A stretch of 64,000 bases of DNA from Acidimicrobiaceae bacterium (GTDB taxonomy: Bacteria; Actinomycetota; Acidimicrobiia; Acidimicrobiales; Ilumatobacteraceae): assembly GCA_012269985.1 (NCBI GenBank), contig JAAXJF010000011.1:1-64000 (forward strand), read 5' to 3'. The notes beneath the pieces were generated by a model that made no database searches, was not told the DNA's origin, and was given only the letters and a program-made list of their open reading frames with translations. The stretch's first letter is position 1. Each line of letters begins with the position of its first letter. Positions 50,825 through 59,135 of the stretch are shown piece after piece. A program made the translations under genes and the position numbers.

Positions 50825-51675
50825 CGCTTTCGTTTCTTCGGGGGCTCGTTGCTGCGGTGAATCCTTGTGGGTTCGTCCTGCTGCCGACGTACCTCATGTT
50901 TTTCCTTGGTGCAGATACATCTGAAGCGGCATCTGGTCTTGGGGTTCGTCGAGCCAGTATCCGACGAGCACTCACCGTGAGCTCAGCACTCACCGCAGGG
51001 TTCATGACTGTGTTCATTGTTGTTGGCATCGTCACCTACAACTTCACATCTTGGATTCAGCAAAATGCTCGATACGCAACAATCGTGATCGCGGTAGGCC
51101 TGATTGGTCTCGGAATTGCGATGCTCAGCGGGCGCTCTGTAGGGCTTGCCTTGCCGCGACTCGACGTCGGCGGGCGTGATCGCGGTGGCCGATCAATGTT
51201 CCTGTTTGGCGTGGCATACGCAGTTGCCTCATTGGGGTGCACGATTGGTCTTTTCTTGCCGACGCTGATCGCAGTTCGAAATGACGGATTTGTCGGGGCG
51301 ATCGGCAACGTTGCCGCCTACGCGGCCGGCATGGGTCTGCTGATCACGGCGCTCACGGTGTCGCTCGCAGTAGCAAAAATCGGCCTCCTTGGGGTGCTGC
51401 GTCGAGGGATGCACCGCGTGGAGCAGATTGCTGGCGGATTCGTTTTGCTGTCAGGTATTTATCTCGCGTATTACTTCTGGATGGTTGACATCAATAACCA
51501 AAGCGACCCGATCACGGTTGCCGTCGAGAACTTTCAGCGCAGGGTCATCACCGGTCTCAACAACAACTGGCAACTTGTCGCCATCGTTCTTGGAGGCATC
51601 GTTGTTGTCTCCGGAATGTATGTGCGAAGTGGTCGAGATGCACGGCAGAAAGTTGATGTCGAGTCGGGGAGTTGA
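50821..51675 (+). CDS. ccdA: CcdA-like transmembrane thiol electron carrier
   Basis: 284 residues, six core membrane helices with the two conserved cysteines in VNPCGF (C16) and SLGCTIGLF (C140), plus extra C-terminal helices. It moves electrons across the membrane to extracytoplasmic thioredoxins such as the TlpA protein encoded just upstream, supporting cytochrome c maturation. Confidence 0.9.
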   Translation: MTLSFLRGLVAAVNPCGFVLLPTYLMFFLGADTSEAASGLGVRRASIRRALTVSSALTAGFMTVFIVVGIVTYNFTSWIQQNARYATIVIAVGLIGLGIAMLSGRSVGLALPRLDVGGRDRGGRSMFLFGVAYAVASLGCTIGLFLPTLIAVRNDGFVGAIGNVAAYAAGMGLLITALTVSLAVAKIGLLGVLRRGMHRVEQIAGGFVLLSGIYLAYYFWMVDINNQSDPITVAVENFQRRVITGLNNNWQLVAIVLGGIVVVSGMYVRSGRDARQKVDVESGS

Positions 51676-51701
51676 CCTCGGTAGAAACTTTGTGAGCGAG
51701 G

Positions 51702-51707
51702 TACGGT
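51702..51707 (+). promoter_or_regulatory. -10 box, leaderless start of the 51714 Nudix gene
   Basis: TACGGT, 6 nt before the ATG at 51714. Confidence 0.5.
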
Positions 51708-51713
51708 CGTCGT

Positions 51714-52604
51714 ATGGCTAGCGACTCACCAACTTCGACCACACCTCAAGAGCAACCCGAACGCCTTCTCGCTGCTGATATTCCTGTTCGGCCTGCTGCC
51801 ACGGTGATGTTGGTGCGAGATGGCGATGAGGGACCAGAAGTATTCATGTTGCGTCGCACGCTGTCAGCGGCATTTGCAGGTGGTCAGTATGTGTTCCCAG
51901 GTGGCAAAGTTGACGGCACCGACCATGCCGATGAACTCGAAGCGATTTGCGACGGTCTTGATGATGCCGAAGCCTCAGCCCGCCTAGGTGTTGAAAGCGG
52001 CGGGCTCGCATGGCTCGTCGCAGCGATACGGGAAAGCTTCGAAGAAGCGGGAGTATTGCTTGCCCGACGAGCCGATGAGACGGAAATGATTCGATTTGAG
52101 GGCGACATCGTTGCTCCGATGAGCGAGTCCCGTGAAGCTATCTACAACGGGACAGAGTCGTTGTCTGAGCTTTGTGCCCGTCACGACCTCCGTCTGGTGA
52201 CCGATGCGATCGGTTTTGTGAGTCATTGGATTACTCCGTTAGGAGAGGCTCGGCGCTTCGACACTCGGTTCCTTCTTGCTCGTGCTCCTGAAGTGCAAGA
52301 ACCATTGCACGATGGTGGGGAGACGATCGACAGTTTGTGGGTACGGCCACAAGATGCGTTACAGCGTTGGAAAGCCGGAGAGTTACAGATGTTTCCGCCG
52401 ACCGTCGCCAATCTTGAATGGTTAAGCAACTTCTCGACCGCCGATGACGCACTTGCTGGTGGAGAGGCAATGGGGCTTCCCGAGACGATCCTCCCTCGAA
52501 TGAAAAGCGACGCAGAGGGAAACGTTGTTGGAATCGCGGTTCCAGGAGATGCCGACTACGACTCGGTGCCGCCGCCAGAATTCGTATTTGCCAGATTCCG
52601 CTGA
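51714..52604 (+). CDS. Nudix hydrolase, NUDT7/NUDT19-like
   Basis: 296 residues. The domain starts PAATVMLVRDGDEGPEVFMLRR and has FPGGKVDGTD, then an insertion of about 30 residues before RESFEEAGVLL. This split Nudix box and the long C-terminus with WITPLGEARRFDTRFLL are typical of CoA/acyl-CoA-type Nudix hydrolases. Substrate is inferred by similarity. The last 49 nt overlap the end of the convergent mrp gene. Confidence 0.85.
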   Translation: MASDSPTSTTPQEQPERLLAADIPVRPAATVMLVRDGDEGPEVFMLRRTLSAAFAGGQYVFPGGKVDGTDHADELEAICDGLDDAEASARLGVESGGLAWLVAAIRESFEEAGVLLARRADETEMIRFEGDIVAPMSESREAIYNGTESLSELCARHDLRLVTDAIGFVSHWITPLGEARRFDTRFLLARAPEVQEPLHDGGETIDSLWVRPQDALQRWKAGELQMFPPTVANLEWLSNFSTADDALAGGEAMGLPETILPRMKSDAEGNVVGIAVPGDADYDSVPPPEFVFARFR

Positions 52605-53791
52605 TCTTCAGCCGCAAAAGCATCGTCGAACGCAGCAAGAATCTTCGTTGCGCACCCATCAAGTTCATCGGCCACGGCAACCGGTGGCGCAACATCGGTC
52701 ACGATGCGATCGACAATGGATTGCATCGACGCAGCAGCGGCACCAGTGCCGCTGAGAATGACGGGCTCACCACAGTCTCCACACGCTGCTACAGACGTTT
52801 CGATGGGAATCGACCCAAGTAGCGGTACATCGACCGCTTCGGCGAGCGCCTGACCGCCGCCTTGCCCGAACACAGGGTGTAAGTCGCCGTGTTCGCAGAT
52901 GAAGCCACTCATATTCTCAATCACTCCGAGCACCGGGAGGAACGACCGTTGCGCCATATCGGCTGCCCGTTGCGCCACTCGTTGAGCCGCAGTCGCAGGA
53001 GTTGTTACCACGAGAAGTGACGTCCGTGGCAGAAGTCGGGCGAGACCCATCTGCACATCACCTGTGCCGGGAGGCATATCGATAAGGAGGTAATCAAGAT
53101 CCCCCCACGCAACATCTCGAAGGAACTGTTCGACCGCTTTCGTCAACATCAAACCACGCCACATGAGAGCGGTTGACTCTTCAACCAAGAAACCTGTCGA
53201 AACAACCTCAAGTACCCCTTCACCGATTGTTTTGCGGTTCGGAATGATGTGTGGTCGACCGTCGACCTCATGTGCATCGAGTCGGTCGCTCATTCCCAGA
53301 AGGCGAGGGACTGAGAAGCCCCAGATGTCGGCATCAAGTACACCGACGGTGAACCCCTTCTCTGCGAGACCGGCGGCAAGATTGACGGTGACGGAACTTT
53401 TGCCGACCCCGCCTTTACCGCTTGAAATCGCGAGCACCTGACAGCGTTGGCCGATTGCGGTTTCCGGCGCCCGGTCGCGGGCGGCTGCCCTCGCTGTCGA
53501 CATCGCAGCAGAGCGTTCGTCGGAGTCCATTTCTGACCATTCGAGGCGTACTTTCGTGACACCGGGATGAACGAGAAGGCGTTGCTCCACCATCTTCTTG
53601 ATCTCAGCCCTCATTGGACAACCCGAAATGGTGAGACGAACTTCGACAATCACCGCCCCGTCTGGAGAAATTTCGGTACGTGGAATCATGCCGAGAGAAA
53701 CGACGTCACTGCCAAGCTCGGGGTCGATAACCGTTGACAGCACGTCAGTAACTTCCTCAACGGTCGGGGGAGCCGTTCGTTCTGCCGACAT
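52556..53791 (-). CDS. mrp: Mrp/NBP35 family Fe-S cluster carrier ATPase
   Basis: 411 residues: an N-terminal MIP18/PaaD-like domain (VIDPELGSDVVSLGMI, SGCPMR with C58) and a P-loop ATPase domain with SSGKGGVGKSS (123-133), DADIWGFSVPRLLG and DMPPGTGDVQ. The cluster-bridging CxxC is ACGDCGEP. It holds and transfers [4Fe-4S] clusters. It diverges from erpA, with starts 74 bp apart. Confidence 0.92.
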   Translation of the reverse strand: MSAERTAPPTVEEVTDVLSTVIDPELGSDVVSLGMIPRTEISPDGAVIVEVRLTISGCPMRAEIKKMVEQRLLVHPGVTKVRLEWSEMDSDERSAAMSTARAAARDRAPETAIGQRCQVLAISSGKGGVGKSSVTVNLAAGLAEKGFTVGVLDADIWGFSVPRLLGMSDRLDAHEVDGRPHIIPNRKTIGEGVLEVVSTGFLVEESTALMWRGLMLTKAVEQFLRDVAWGDLDYLLIDMPPGTGDVQMGLARLLPRTSLLVVTTPATAAQRVAQRAADMAQRSFLPVLGVIENMSGFICEHGDLHPVFGQGGGQALAEAVDVPLLGSIPIETSVAACGDCGEPVILSGTGAAAASMQSIVDRIVTDVAPPVAVADELDGCATKILAAFDDAFAAEDQRNLANTNSGGGTES

Positions 53792-53797
53792 AAGGTC

Positions 53798-53803
53798 AGA
53801 TTA
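53798..53803 (-). promoter_or_regulatory. -10 box, leaderless mrp start
   Basis: TAATCT on the reverse strand, 6 nt before the ATG at 53791. Confidence 0.5.
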
Positions 53804-53864
53804 TCTATGAGTGGCGTTCAGGTCACGTTGGCATATAGGATTTCTAGAGGTTTAGGAGGTTTCC

Positions 53865-54197
53865 ATGATCACGCTCACTGATACAGCAGCATCAAAAGTT
53901 CGCGATCTTCTCGACAGCGAAGGCGCGGAAGAACTGGCATTGCGAGTGGCCGTTCGTCCCGGTGGGTGCAGCGGATTCTCGTATGAAATGTTTTTTGACG
54001 GTGACATTGCATCAGACGATGAGCAGGCAATGTTTGGTCAAGACCTCCGTGAGGTAAAAGTTGTTGTTGACCCGGCATCGGCTCAGTTGCTCGTTGGCGC
54101 CACTCTCGACTACAAAGACGGCCTCGACCAATCAGGATTCGCAATAACGAATCCGAACGCAAGCCGTACCTGCGGTTGCGGGCAGAGCTTCTCCTGA
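53865..54197 (+). CDS. erpA: Iron-sulfur cluster insertion protein (ErpA/HesB family)
   Basis: 110-residue A-type carrier with cysteines C35 (GGCSGFSYE), C103 and C105 (TCGCGQSF) that hold the cluster. It has the strongest ribosome binding site in the window, AGGAGG 6 nt before the ATG. Divergent from mrp, which works in the same process. Confidence 0.93.
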   Translation: MITLTDTAASKVRDLLDSEGAEELALRVAVRPGGCSGFSYEMFFDGDIASDDEQAMFGQDLREVKVVVDPASAQLLVGATLDYKDGLDQSGFAITNPNASRTCGCGQSFS

Positions 54198-55711
54198 CAT
54201 CTGCATCGCTCCGAAAGAAAACCGTAACGGTTGCCGCCGTCACTGGCTTTGCAACACTCTTAGCTGGAGTTCCGCTTTATCTCTCTTCGATTGAGCAAGA
54301 TTTAGGAACCCGTACCCTTGAGCGAGCTCGACAGCTCGATCCTTTGGTGAACGGGGTGAGTTTCTCCGGTCAGGATGGCACCATCTTTTGCGCTTCCCCT
54401 GTTGAATATCCAGCACAACTCCTTCTCGGTCTGAGTGCCGTTGATGGCGTGCGTTCTGTAGTTGTGGATCGATCATGTCGTGTGTTGCGAGCACCTACAG
54501 TCGGTGGCGCTGGCACCGCCTCGATTCCTTCGACGACCGAGGTTCCGCAACCAACTGCCACCTTGGGCTCGATCGTCAAAGAGACCACGACGACGGAGTC
54601 ATTGCCCGTCAGCAATGATGAGCTACTTCTTTCCGTCCTTGAAAGCGACCCTGAATTAACAACGATGGCTCGGCTTGTAAGTTCCGCTGGGCTCGAAAGT
54701 CGGCTTGGTGAAGTCGTGATTGTTCTCGCACCGGTTGACGGTGCGTTCGACGAGTTTGGAGCCGACCTCCTCGCAGAGATTGAAACTGACGTGGCATCAA
54801 CGATCGCGCTCGTTGACATGCACGTACTCGAATCTGCAAACTCACCCCGTATTGAGACGTCCGACGATGTGACGACGGTCGATGGTTATGCGCAGGTCAT
54901 TGAGGTGCTCAATGTTGGGGATCGCCAAGTGTGGTTGCTCGATTCGGTCTTGCAGGCAGATGGAACCGGTGTCTTCCCTCTCCTCGAAATCGAGCTCACC
55001 AACAGCACCTTGCAAGTCGCAGGCTCAAATGTGAGCGAGGAAGTCCTTGATTCGGTGACATCTATCGCCGAAGAATCCAATCGAACCGTTCAGCGCAGAT
55101 TCGGGTCGACGAGCGATGACACCATGCCCGACGACGCACAAGTGATTACGTTGAACGCAATCGAACGGTTGTTGCGAGCAATGATTTTTTCACTCGATAC
55201 CGGCGTTTTGACGATTGCGGACACCGGCACCAGCCTTGCCGGGTCGTATCTCGATGAGAGTCGAGCGGCAACGCTTACTGCGGTCGCCCGATCGGTAGGA
55301 GCAGAGGTTTCCCTTGCGCCGCCTGCGCCCCTCGGGTCGGCCGAAGTTGATGCCCTCAACGATGACATCGTCGAACTCCTCATCGGTAATCCAATCAGTT
55401 TTATTTCAGGAAGCGCCGAATTTGTGTGGGGGAGTGACGGCGTGCTTGATGAGATCGCACAGTTGCTTGTTGACGTCCCGGGCATTTCTGTCGTGGTTCG
55501 AGGTCATACCGATAGCGACGGGGTTCCCGAATCGAATTTACAACTCAGTACCGATCGCGCAGCGATGGTCGCGGTGGCTCTCGTCGACGGAGGACTTGAG
55601 CGTTCGTCGGTGAGTTGGGAAGGTGTCGGATCCGCTGAGCCGGTGATCATTGGAGGTGTTGAAGACAAGGTGATGAGTCGGCGAGTGGAAATTTTTGTGT
55701 TGGCCGCGTAA
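54176..55711 (+). CDS. Envelope protein with BON, fasciclin and OmpA domains
   Basis: 511 residues from a TTG that overlaps erpA by 22 nt (no better start is visible). Order: one membrane helix (about 17-37), a BON-like domain (about 55-105; AVDGVRSVVV), a Thr-rich linker, a FAS1 domain (about 148-265; VIVLAPVDGAFDEF, DMHVLES), a second BON-like segment (about 266-380) and an OmpA peptidoglycan-binding domain (about 395-510; VVVRGHTDSDG, LSTDRAAMVAVAL, MSRRVEIFV). The frame resembles mycobacterial OmpATb/ArfA with a fasciclin domain inserted. Likely anchors or senses the cell wall. C72 and C101 may pair. Confidence 0.8.
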   Translation: MRAELLLTSASLRKKTVTVAAVTGFATLLAGVPLYLSSIEQDLGTRTLERARQLDPLVNGVSFSGQDGTIFCASPVEYPAQLLLGLSAVDGVRSVVVDRSCRVLRAPTVGGAGTASIPSTTEVPQPTATLGSIVKETTTTESLPVSNDELLLSVLESDPELTTMARLVSSAGLESRLGEVVIVLAPVDGAFDEFGADLLAEIETDVASTIALVDMHVLESANSPRIETSDDVTTVDGYAQVIEVLNVGDRQVWLLDSVLQADGTGVFPLLEIELTNSTLQVAGSNVSEEVLDSVTSIAEESNRTVQRRFGSTSDDTMPDDAQVITLNAIERLLRAMIFSLDTGVLTIADTGTSLAGSYLDESRAATLTAVARSVGAEVSLAPPAPLGSAEVDALNDDIVELLIGNPISFISGSAEFVWGSDGVLDEIAQLLVDVPGISVVVRGHTDSDGVPESNLQLSTDRAAMVAVALVDGGLERSSVSWEGVGSAEPVIIGGVEDKVMSRRVEIFVLAA

Positions 55712-55754
55712 GAAACCTCGCTTCGGGGACAACTTCTGAAAAGATGGTCATTCG

Positions 55755-56408
55755 ATGCCATACACGTTGACGATGGGATTTATCTGGTTTGCACTTGCTG
55801 CGATGATCGGTCTTGTCGTTGGCTGGGTTCTGCGAAGCGCCACCGCAAGTCGCCAGGTTGCTCGAGGCCGCAAGCAGGTGCGGAAAGAACTGGCATCTGA
55901 AATTGATCATTTACGAGAGCGCGTCACGACATTGGGTAGATCTGCCGAGGAGCGCGACCGTCTACAGGTCGAACTTGAGTCGCTGAAAGAACTGCATCTG
56001 GCGTTCGAGGGCTCTCCTTCTGGCGCGGCCTCTTCAGATAGCGACGACGTCGTTTTCGAAGGCGATGAGGGAACAGAAGAGGCCGGTGCGACCGCAACGT
56101 CATCGCTTCCCGATGTCGCCCTCGGGTCATCGGTGCTTGGTCGTCGCATCGTGCAAGATGACCTCAAGGCAGTCGTTGGCATTGGGCCTGCGATTGAACG
56201 GCTGTGTCATGGTGTAGGAATTCGCACCTGGTGGGATCTCGCCGGCGCAGAAAGTGACACCTTGACATCGATGCTTGCGGACGCTGGCCCTCGTTTCGGA
56301 CGGCACGATCCATCGACTTGGTCTGAGCAGGCAAAGCGGTTCGCTGAAGGCCGTTGGGCCGAGGCACGCGCATTCGAAGCGGCGACCGGCGAGCCACAGA
56401 GGCGGTAA
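55755..56408 (+). CDS. Membrane protein with coiled coil and helix-hairpin-helix domain
   Basis: 217 residues: one N-terminal helix (about 8-27), a basic coiled coil (about 33-80), an acidic disordered stretch, and a C-terminal HhH domain with DLKAVVGIGPAIERLCHGVG and TWWDLAGAE, a fold that binds nucleic acid or proteins. Lies 43 bp after the OmpA gene and may be co-transcribed. A membrane-tethered HhH protein could touch the nucleoid, but that is speculation. Confidence 0.75.
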   Translation: MPYTLTMGFIWFALAAMIGLVVGWVLRSATASRQVARGRKQVRKELASEIDHLRERVTTLGRSAEERDRLQVELESLKELHLAFEGSPSGAASSDSDDVVFEGDEGTEEAGATATSSLPDVALGSSVLGRRIVQDDLKAVVGIGPAIERLCHGVGIRTWWDLAGAESDTLTSMLADAGPRFGRHDPSTWSEQAKRFAEGRWAEARAFEAATGEPQRR

Positions 56409-56430
56409 GTCACTGTGGCACTCCGCCACC

Positions 56431-56436
56431 TAAGGT
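56431..56436 (+). promoter_or_regulatory. -10 box, leaderless ridA start
   Basis: TAAGGT, 6 nt before the ATG at 56443. Confidence 0.5.
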
Positions 56437-56442
56437 ATAGCT

Positions 56443-56793
56443 ATGGCTACACCAATCGGACCGTATTCACCTTCTGTTCGAGCAGGAGATTTCATCATCG
56501 TCTCGGGTCAATTAGGTGTCGTTGACGGTGCTCTTGTCGACGGCGTGACGGCGCAGACCACTCAAGCCGTCGCCAACCTCGCCGACCGATTGGCGGAATA
56601 TGGTGCAGATCTAAGCGCGATTTCGAAAACCATGTGTTTTCTCACCGACATGTCAACCTTCGGCGAGTTCAACGATGCCTATGTCGCTGCATTCGGCGAT
56701 CATCGCCCAGCGCGATCAACTATTGGAGTCGCAGCGCTTCCTCTGAATGGCGCCGTCGAAATCGAGGCTTGGGCCTATTCCCCTGAGGGCTAG
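56443..56793 (+). CDS. ridA: RidA family reactive enamine/imine deaminase
   Basis: 116-residue YjgF/YER057c protein: PIGPYSPSVRAGDFIIVSGQLG, FLTDMSTFGEFNDAY and the pocket Arg in PARSTIGVAALPLNGAVEIE. Removes reactive 2-aminoacrylate and related imines in the RidA subgroup. Confidence 0.92.
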   Translation: MATPIGPYSPSVRAGDFIIVSGQLGVVDGALVDGVTAQTTQAVANLADRLAEYGADLSAISKTMCFLTDMSTFGEFNDAYVAAFGDHRPARSTIGVAALPLNGAVEIEAWAYSPEG

Positions 56794-56833
56794 CAGCTTG
56801 GGTGCTGAGGCTGCTCTTTCGGTCCCAGCGAAC

Positions 56834-56839
56834 TACACT
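56834..56839 (+). promoter_or_regulatory. -10 box, leaderless start of the 51-aa gene
   Basis: TACACT, 6 nt before the ATG at 56846. Confidence 0.5.
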
Positions 56840-56845
56840 GATCCC

Positions 56846-57001
56846 ATGGCAGGCGCAATTGCGATCATCGCGGTTCTTGCGATTTTCCCCGTCCTCATTG
56901 CAATGAGCGGCGGCGTAGCAAGCGCGATTCTCGGCGCCGTGCTGCAACGCGACGGAGAGCGTCGCTTCGAGGGCAGTGAACTGCTCGATATCGACGACTG
57001 A
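56846..57001 (+). CDS. Single-helix small membrane protein, 51 aa
   Basis: A short gene with one membrane helix (about 4-31, AIIAVLAIFPVLIAMSGGVAS) and a charged tail ending SELLDIDD. I do not recognise it. Support comes from the -10 box at leaderless distance, a protein-like composition, and the fact that it fills the space between ridA and the deaminase. A longer frame from 56747 overlaps ridA and is unlikely. Confidence 0.6.
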   Translation: MAGAIAIIAVLAIFPVLIAMSGGVASAILGAVLQRDGERRFEGSELLDIDD

Positions 57002-57061
57002 GAGGCTCAAGGCTGATCTTTGTGACGCTGAAAGAGTCTCGTTTGTTGATCTTGTATTGAT

Positions 57062-57067
57062 TAGCGT
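57062..57067 (+). promoter_or_regulatory. -10 box, leaderless start of the deaminase gene
   Basis: TAGCGT, 6 nt before the ATG at 57074. Confidence 0.5.
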
Positions 57068-57073
57068 TACCGC

Positions 57074-58435
57074 ATGGTAGATCTCGTCATTCTCAACGCC
57101 CGACTGGTGGCAACGATGGATGATCAACGTCGCGAACTTCCCGGCGGTTGGGTGTCGGTGACAGGTGGGCTCATAGAGGGGGTAGGTATCGGTGAGCCAC
57201 CGTCAGCGTCGACAACGATCGATGCGTCGGGTTGTCTGGTCACCCCTGGTCTCGTTAACACGCATCATCACCTCTACCAGAACCTGACGCGGGCGTATTC
57301 AGAGATGACTGATAAACCACTGTTCGGTTGGTTGCAGTCGCTGTACCCGCTTTGGAAGGCGCTCGACGAAGAAAGCATCTACCTGTCGGCATGGATTGGA
57401 CTCGGAGAACTTGCGTTATCAGGTTGCACCACCTCAACCGATCATCTCTACGTGCATCCTCCCGGGTCAGGCGATCTGCTTGCTGCAGAAATTTCCGCCG
57501 CTACCGACATTGGAGTTCGTTTTCATCCGACCCGGGGTTCGATATCTCTCTCGGAGAAAGATGGTGGGTTGCCACCTGACGATGTGGTCGAAGATGACGA
57601 CGACATTCTGGCTGCTTGCGAAGAAGCAGTGAACAGACACCACGACCGGTCGTGGGGTTCGATGACGCAAATAGCGCTTGCTCCGTGCTCACCGTTTAGC
57701 GTCACCGAAGAACTACTCGTTCGCACGGCCGAACTTGCAGATCGTCTAGAGGTTCGCCTCCACACTCACTTCGCCGAAAATTATGAAGATGATGAGTTCA
57801 GCGTTGCTCGCTTCGGCTGTCGTCCGACCGAATATTTGGAGCGCACTGGTTGGGCAAGCCCACGAAGTTGGGTTGCCCATTGCGTCATGCCGAAAGGTGA
57901 TGAGATCAACCGACTTGGCGCTGCCGAAGTTGGCGTTGCGCACTGCCCAAGTTCCAACCTGATTTTGTCGTCGGGTATCGCTCCGGTGACGTCGCTTCGT
58001 GCTGCAGGATGCCCGGTCGGACTTGGAGTTGATGGTTCGTCATCTGCGGATTCAGCATCGATGTGGTTAGAGGCTCGCCAAGCCCTATTGTTAGCAAAAC
58101 TTAACGACGGGGCAGACGCAATGACAGCGCGCACCGCGCTGGAGATGGCAACGCGTGGCGGGGCGGCCTGCCTCGGTCGTACCGGCGAATTGGGAACCCT
58201 CACGGTGGGTGCCGTAGCTGACATCGCAGTCTGGGATCAAACGGGAATTGCTTACGCCGGAGCAGTATCTGATCCGATTGAGGCATGGTTGCGATGCGGG
58301 CCAACCGGTGTTCGAAACACCATCATCAATGGCAGAGAGGTCGTCAAAGACGGCTATCTCGTCTCGGCTGCAACCGAAGAAATGTTGGCTGCTCACGCTG
58401 TGGCATCAAAGCGTGTACAACGACTCGTTCAGTGA
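57074..58435 (+). CDS. 8-oxoguanine deaminase-like amidohydrolase
   Basis: 453-residue metal-dependent hydrolase of the TrzN/AtzB deaminase group. Metal ligands: NTHHHLYQNLTRA near residue 62, the His of RLHTHFAEN, and DGSSSADSAS. The SGCTTSTDHLYVHP segment is shared with characterised 8-oxoguanine deaminases, which convert 8-oxoguanine to urate. Related enzymes act on other amino-purines or triazines, so the substrate is a family-based inference. A xanthine dehydrogenase-type gene lies 3 kb away. Confidence 0.85.
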   Translation: MVDLVILNARLVATMDDQRRELPGGWVSVTGGLIEGVGIGEPPSASTTIDASGCLVTPGLVNTHHHLYQNLTRAYSEMTDKPLFGWLQSLYPLWKALDEESIYLSAWIGLGELALSGCTTSTDHLYVHPPGSGDLLAAEISAATDIGVRFHPTRGSISLSEKDGGLPPDDVVEDDDDILAACEEAVNRHHDRSWGSMTQIALAPCSPFSVTEELLVRTAELADRLEVRLHTHFAENYEDDEFSVARFGCRPTEYLERTGWASPRSWVAHCVMPKGDEINRLGAAEVGVAHCPSSNLILSSGIAPVTSLRAAGCPVGLGVDGSSSADSASMWLEARQALLLAKLNDGADAMTARTALEMATRGGAACLGRTGELGTLTVGAVADIAVWDQTGIAYAGAVSDPIEAWLRCGPTGVRNTIINGREVVKDGYLVSAATEEMLAAHAVASKRVQRLVQ

Positions 58436-58436
58436 T

Positions 58437-59135
58437 TCACGCTTTCCCGCGTGAGCGGGCAAACCTGTAGCCCTCCGCCCGCACGGTCTGAATGAGATCA
58501 GCATGTTCTTCGCCGAGTTTTGCGCGAAGACGACGAACATGTACATCGACCGTTCTTGCGCCGCCGTAGTAGTCATAGCCCCACACCCGGCTGAGGAGCA
58601 TTTCCCGAGAAAACACTTTGCCAGGATTTTGCACGAGAAATTTCAGCAACTCGTATTCCATGTAGGTGAGGTCGAGTGGTTGATCTGAAACCGATGCTTG
58701 GTAGGTCTCCAAATTGAGCGCGAGGTTCTCGTACATGACGACTTCAGATTTAGTGGCAACTGGCCCGGCCGATGCGAGTAGATGGGCCACTCGAGCCTCA
58801 AGTTCGGTTGGGTGAAACGGGGTCAGGCAAAAGTCATCAAAAAGGTCGTCGCGGTGTTCGAGTTCTGAAAGCTGAGCGCCGCTCACCAATACGAGCGTTC
58901 TTATCGGATCGCGATCTGTTCGACGAAGGTTTCGTGCAACCGACCAGCCCGCCTCGGGGTCGGCGGAAAGATCGATGATGGCCCCAACCCAGTGGCCATC
59001 AGGAATTGTTGAGAGCGATTGATCTGAGAAACAGATGCCATGCCATGTACGCCCTGAGAGGTCGAGCGTGCGCGCAAGTTCGGTGGAAATCTGATCGCCA
59101 ACGACGAGGAGGGTCCCGCTCTCAGATTGGGTCAC
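58437..59135 (-). CDS. GlnR-like atypical OmpR-family response regulator
   Basis: 232 residues: a degenerate receiver domain and a C-terminal winged helix (LTYMEYELLKFLVQNPGKVFSRE, WGYDYYGGARTVDVHVRRLRAKLG). D55 is at the usual phosphorylation position, but the acidic pair at the start is reduced (VVGDQ) and the conserved Lys of the KPF motif is Thr (LTPFHP), as in phosphorylation-independent GlnR proteins. GTG start overlaps the glnA stop (GTGA). Being coupled to glnA and one gene from glnII supports a role as nitrogen regulator. Confidence 0.82.
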   Translation of the reverse strand: MTQSESGTLLVVGDQISTELARTLDLSGRTWHGICFSDQSLSTIPDGHWVGAIIDLSADPEAGWSVARNLRRTDRDPIRTLVLVSGAQLSELEHRDDLFDDFCLTPFHPTELEARVAHLLASAGPVATKSEVVMYENLALNLETYQASVSDQPLDLTYMEYELLKFLVQNPGKVFSREMLLSRVWGYDYYGGARTVDVHVRRLRAKLGEEHADLIQTVRAEGYRFARSRGKA

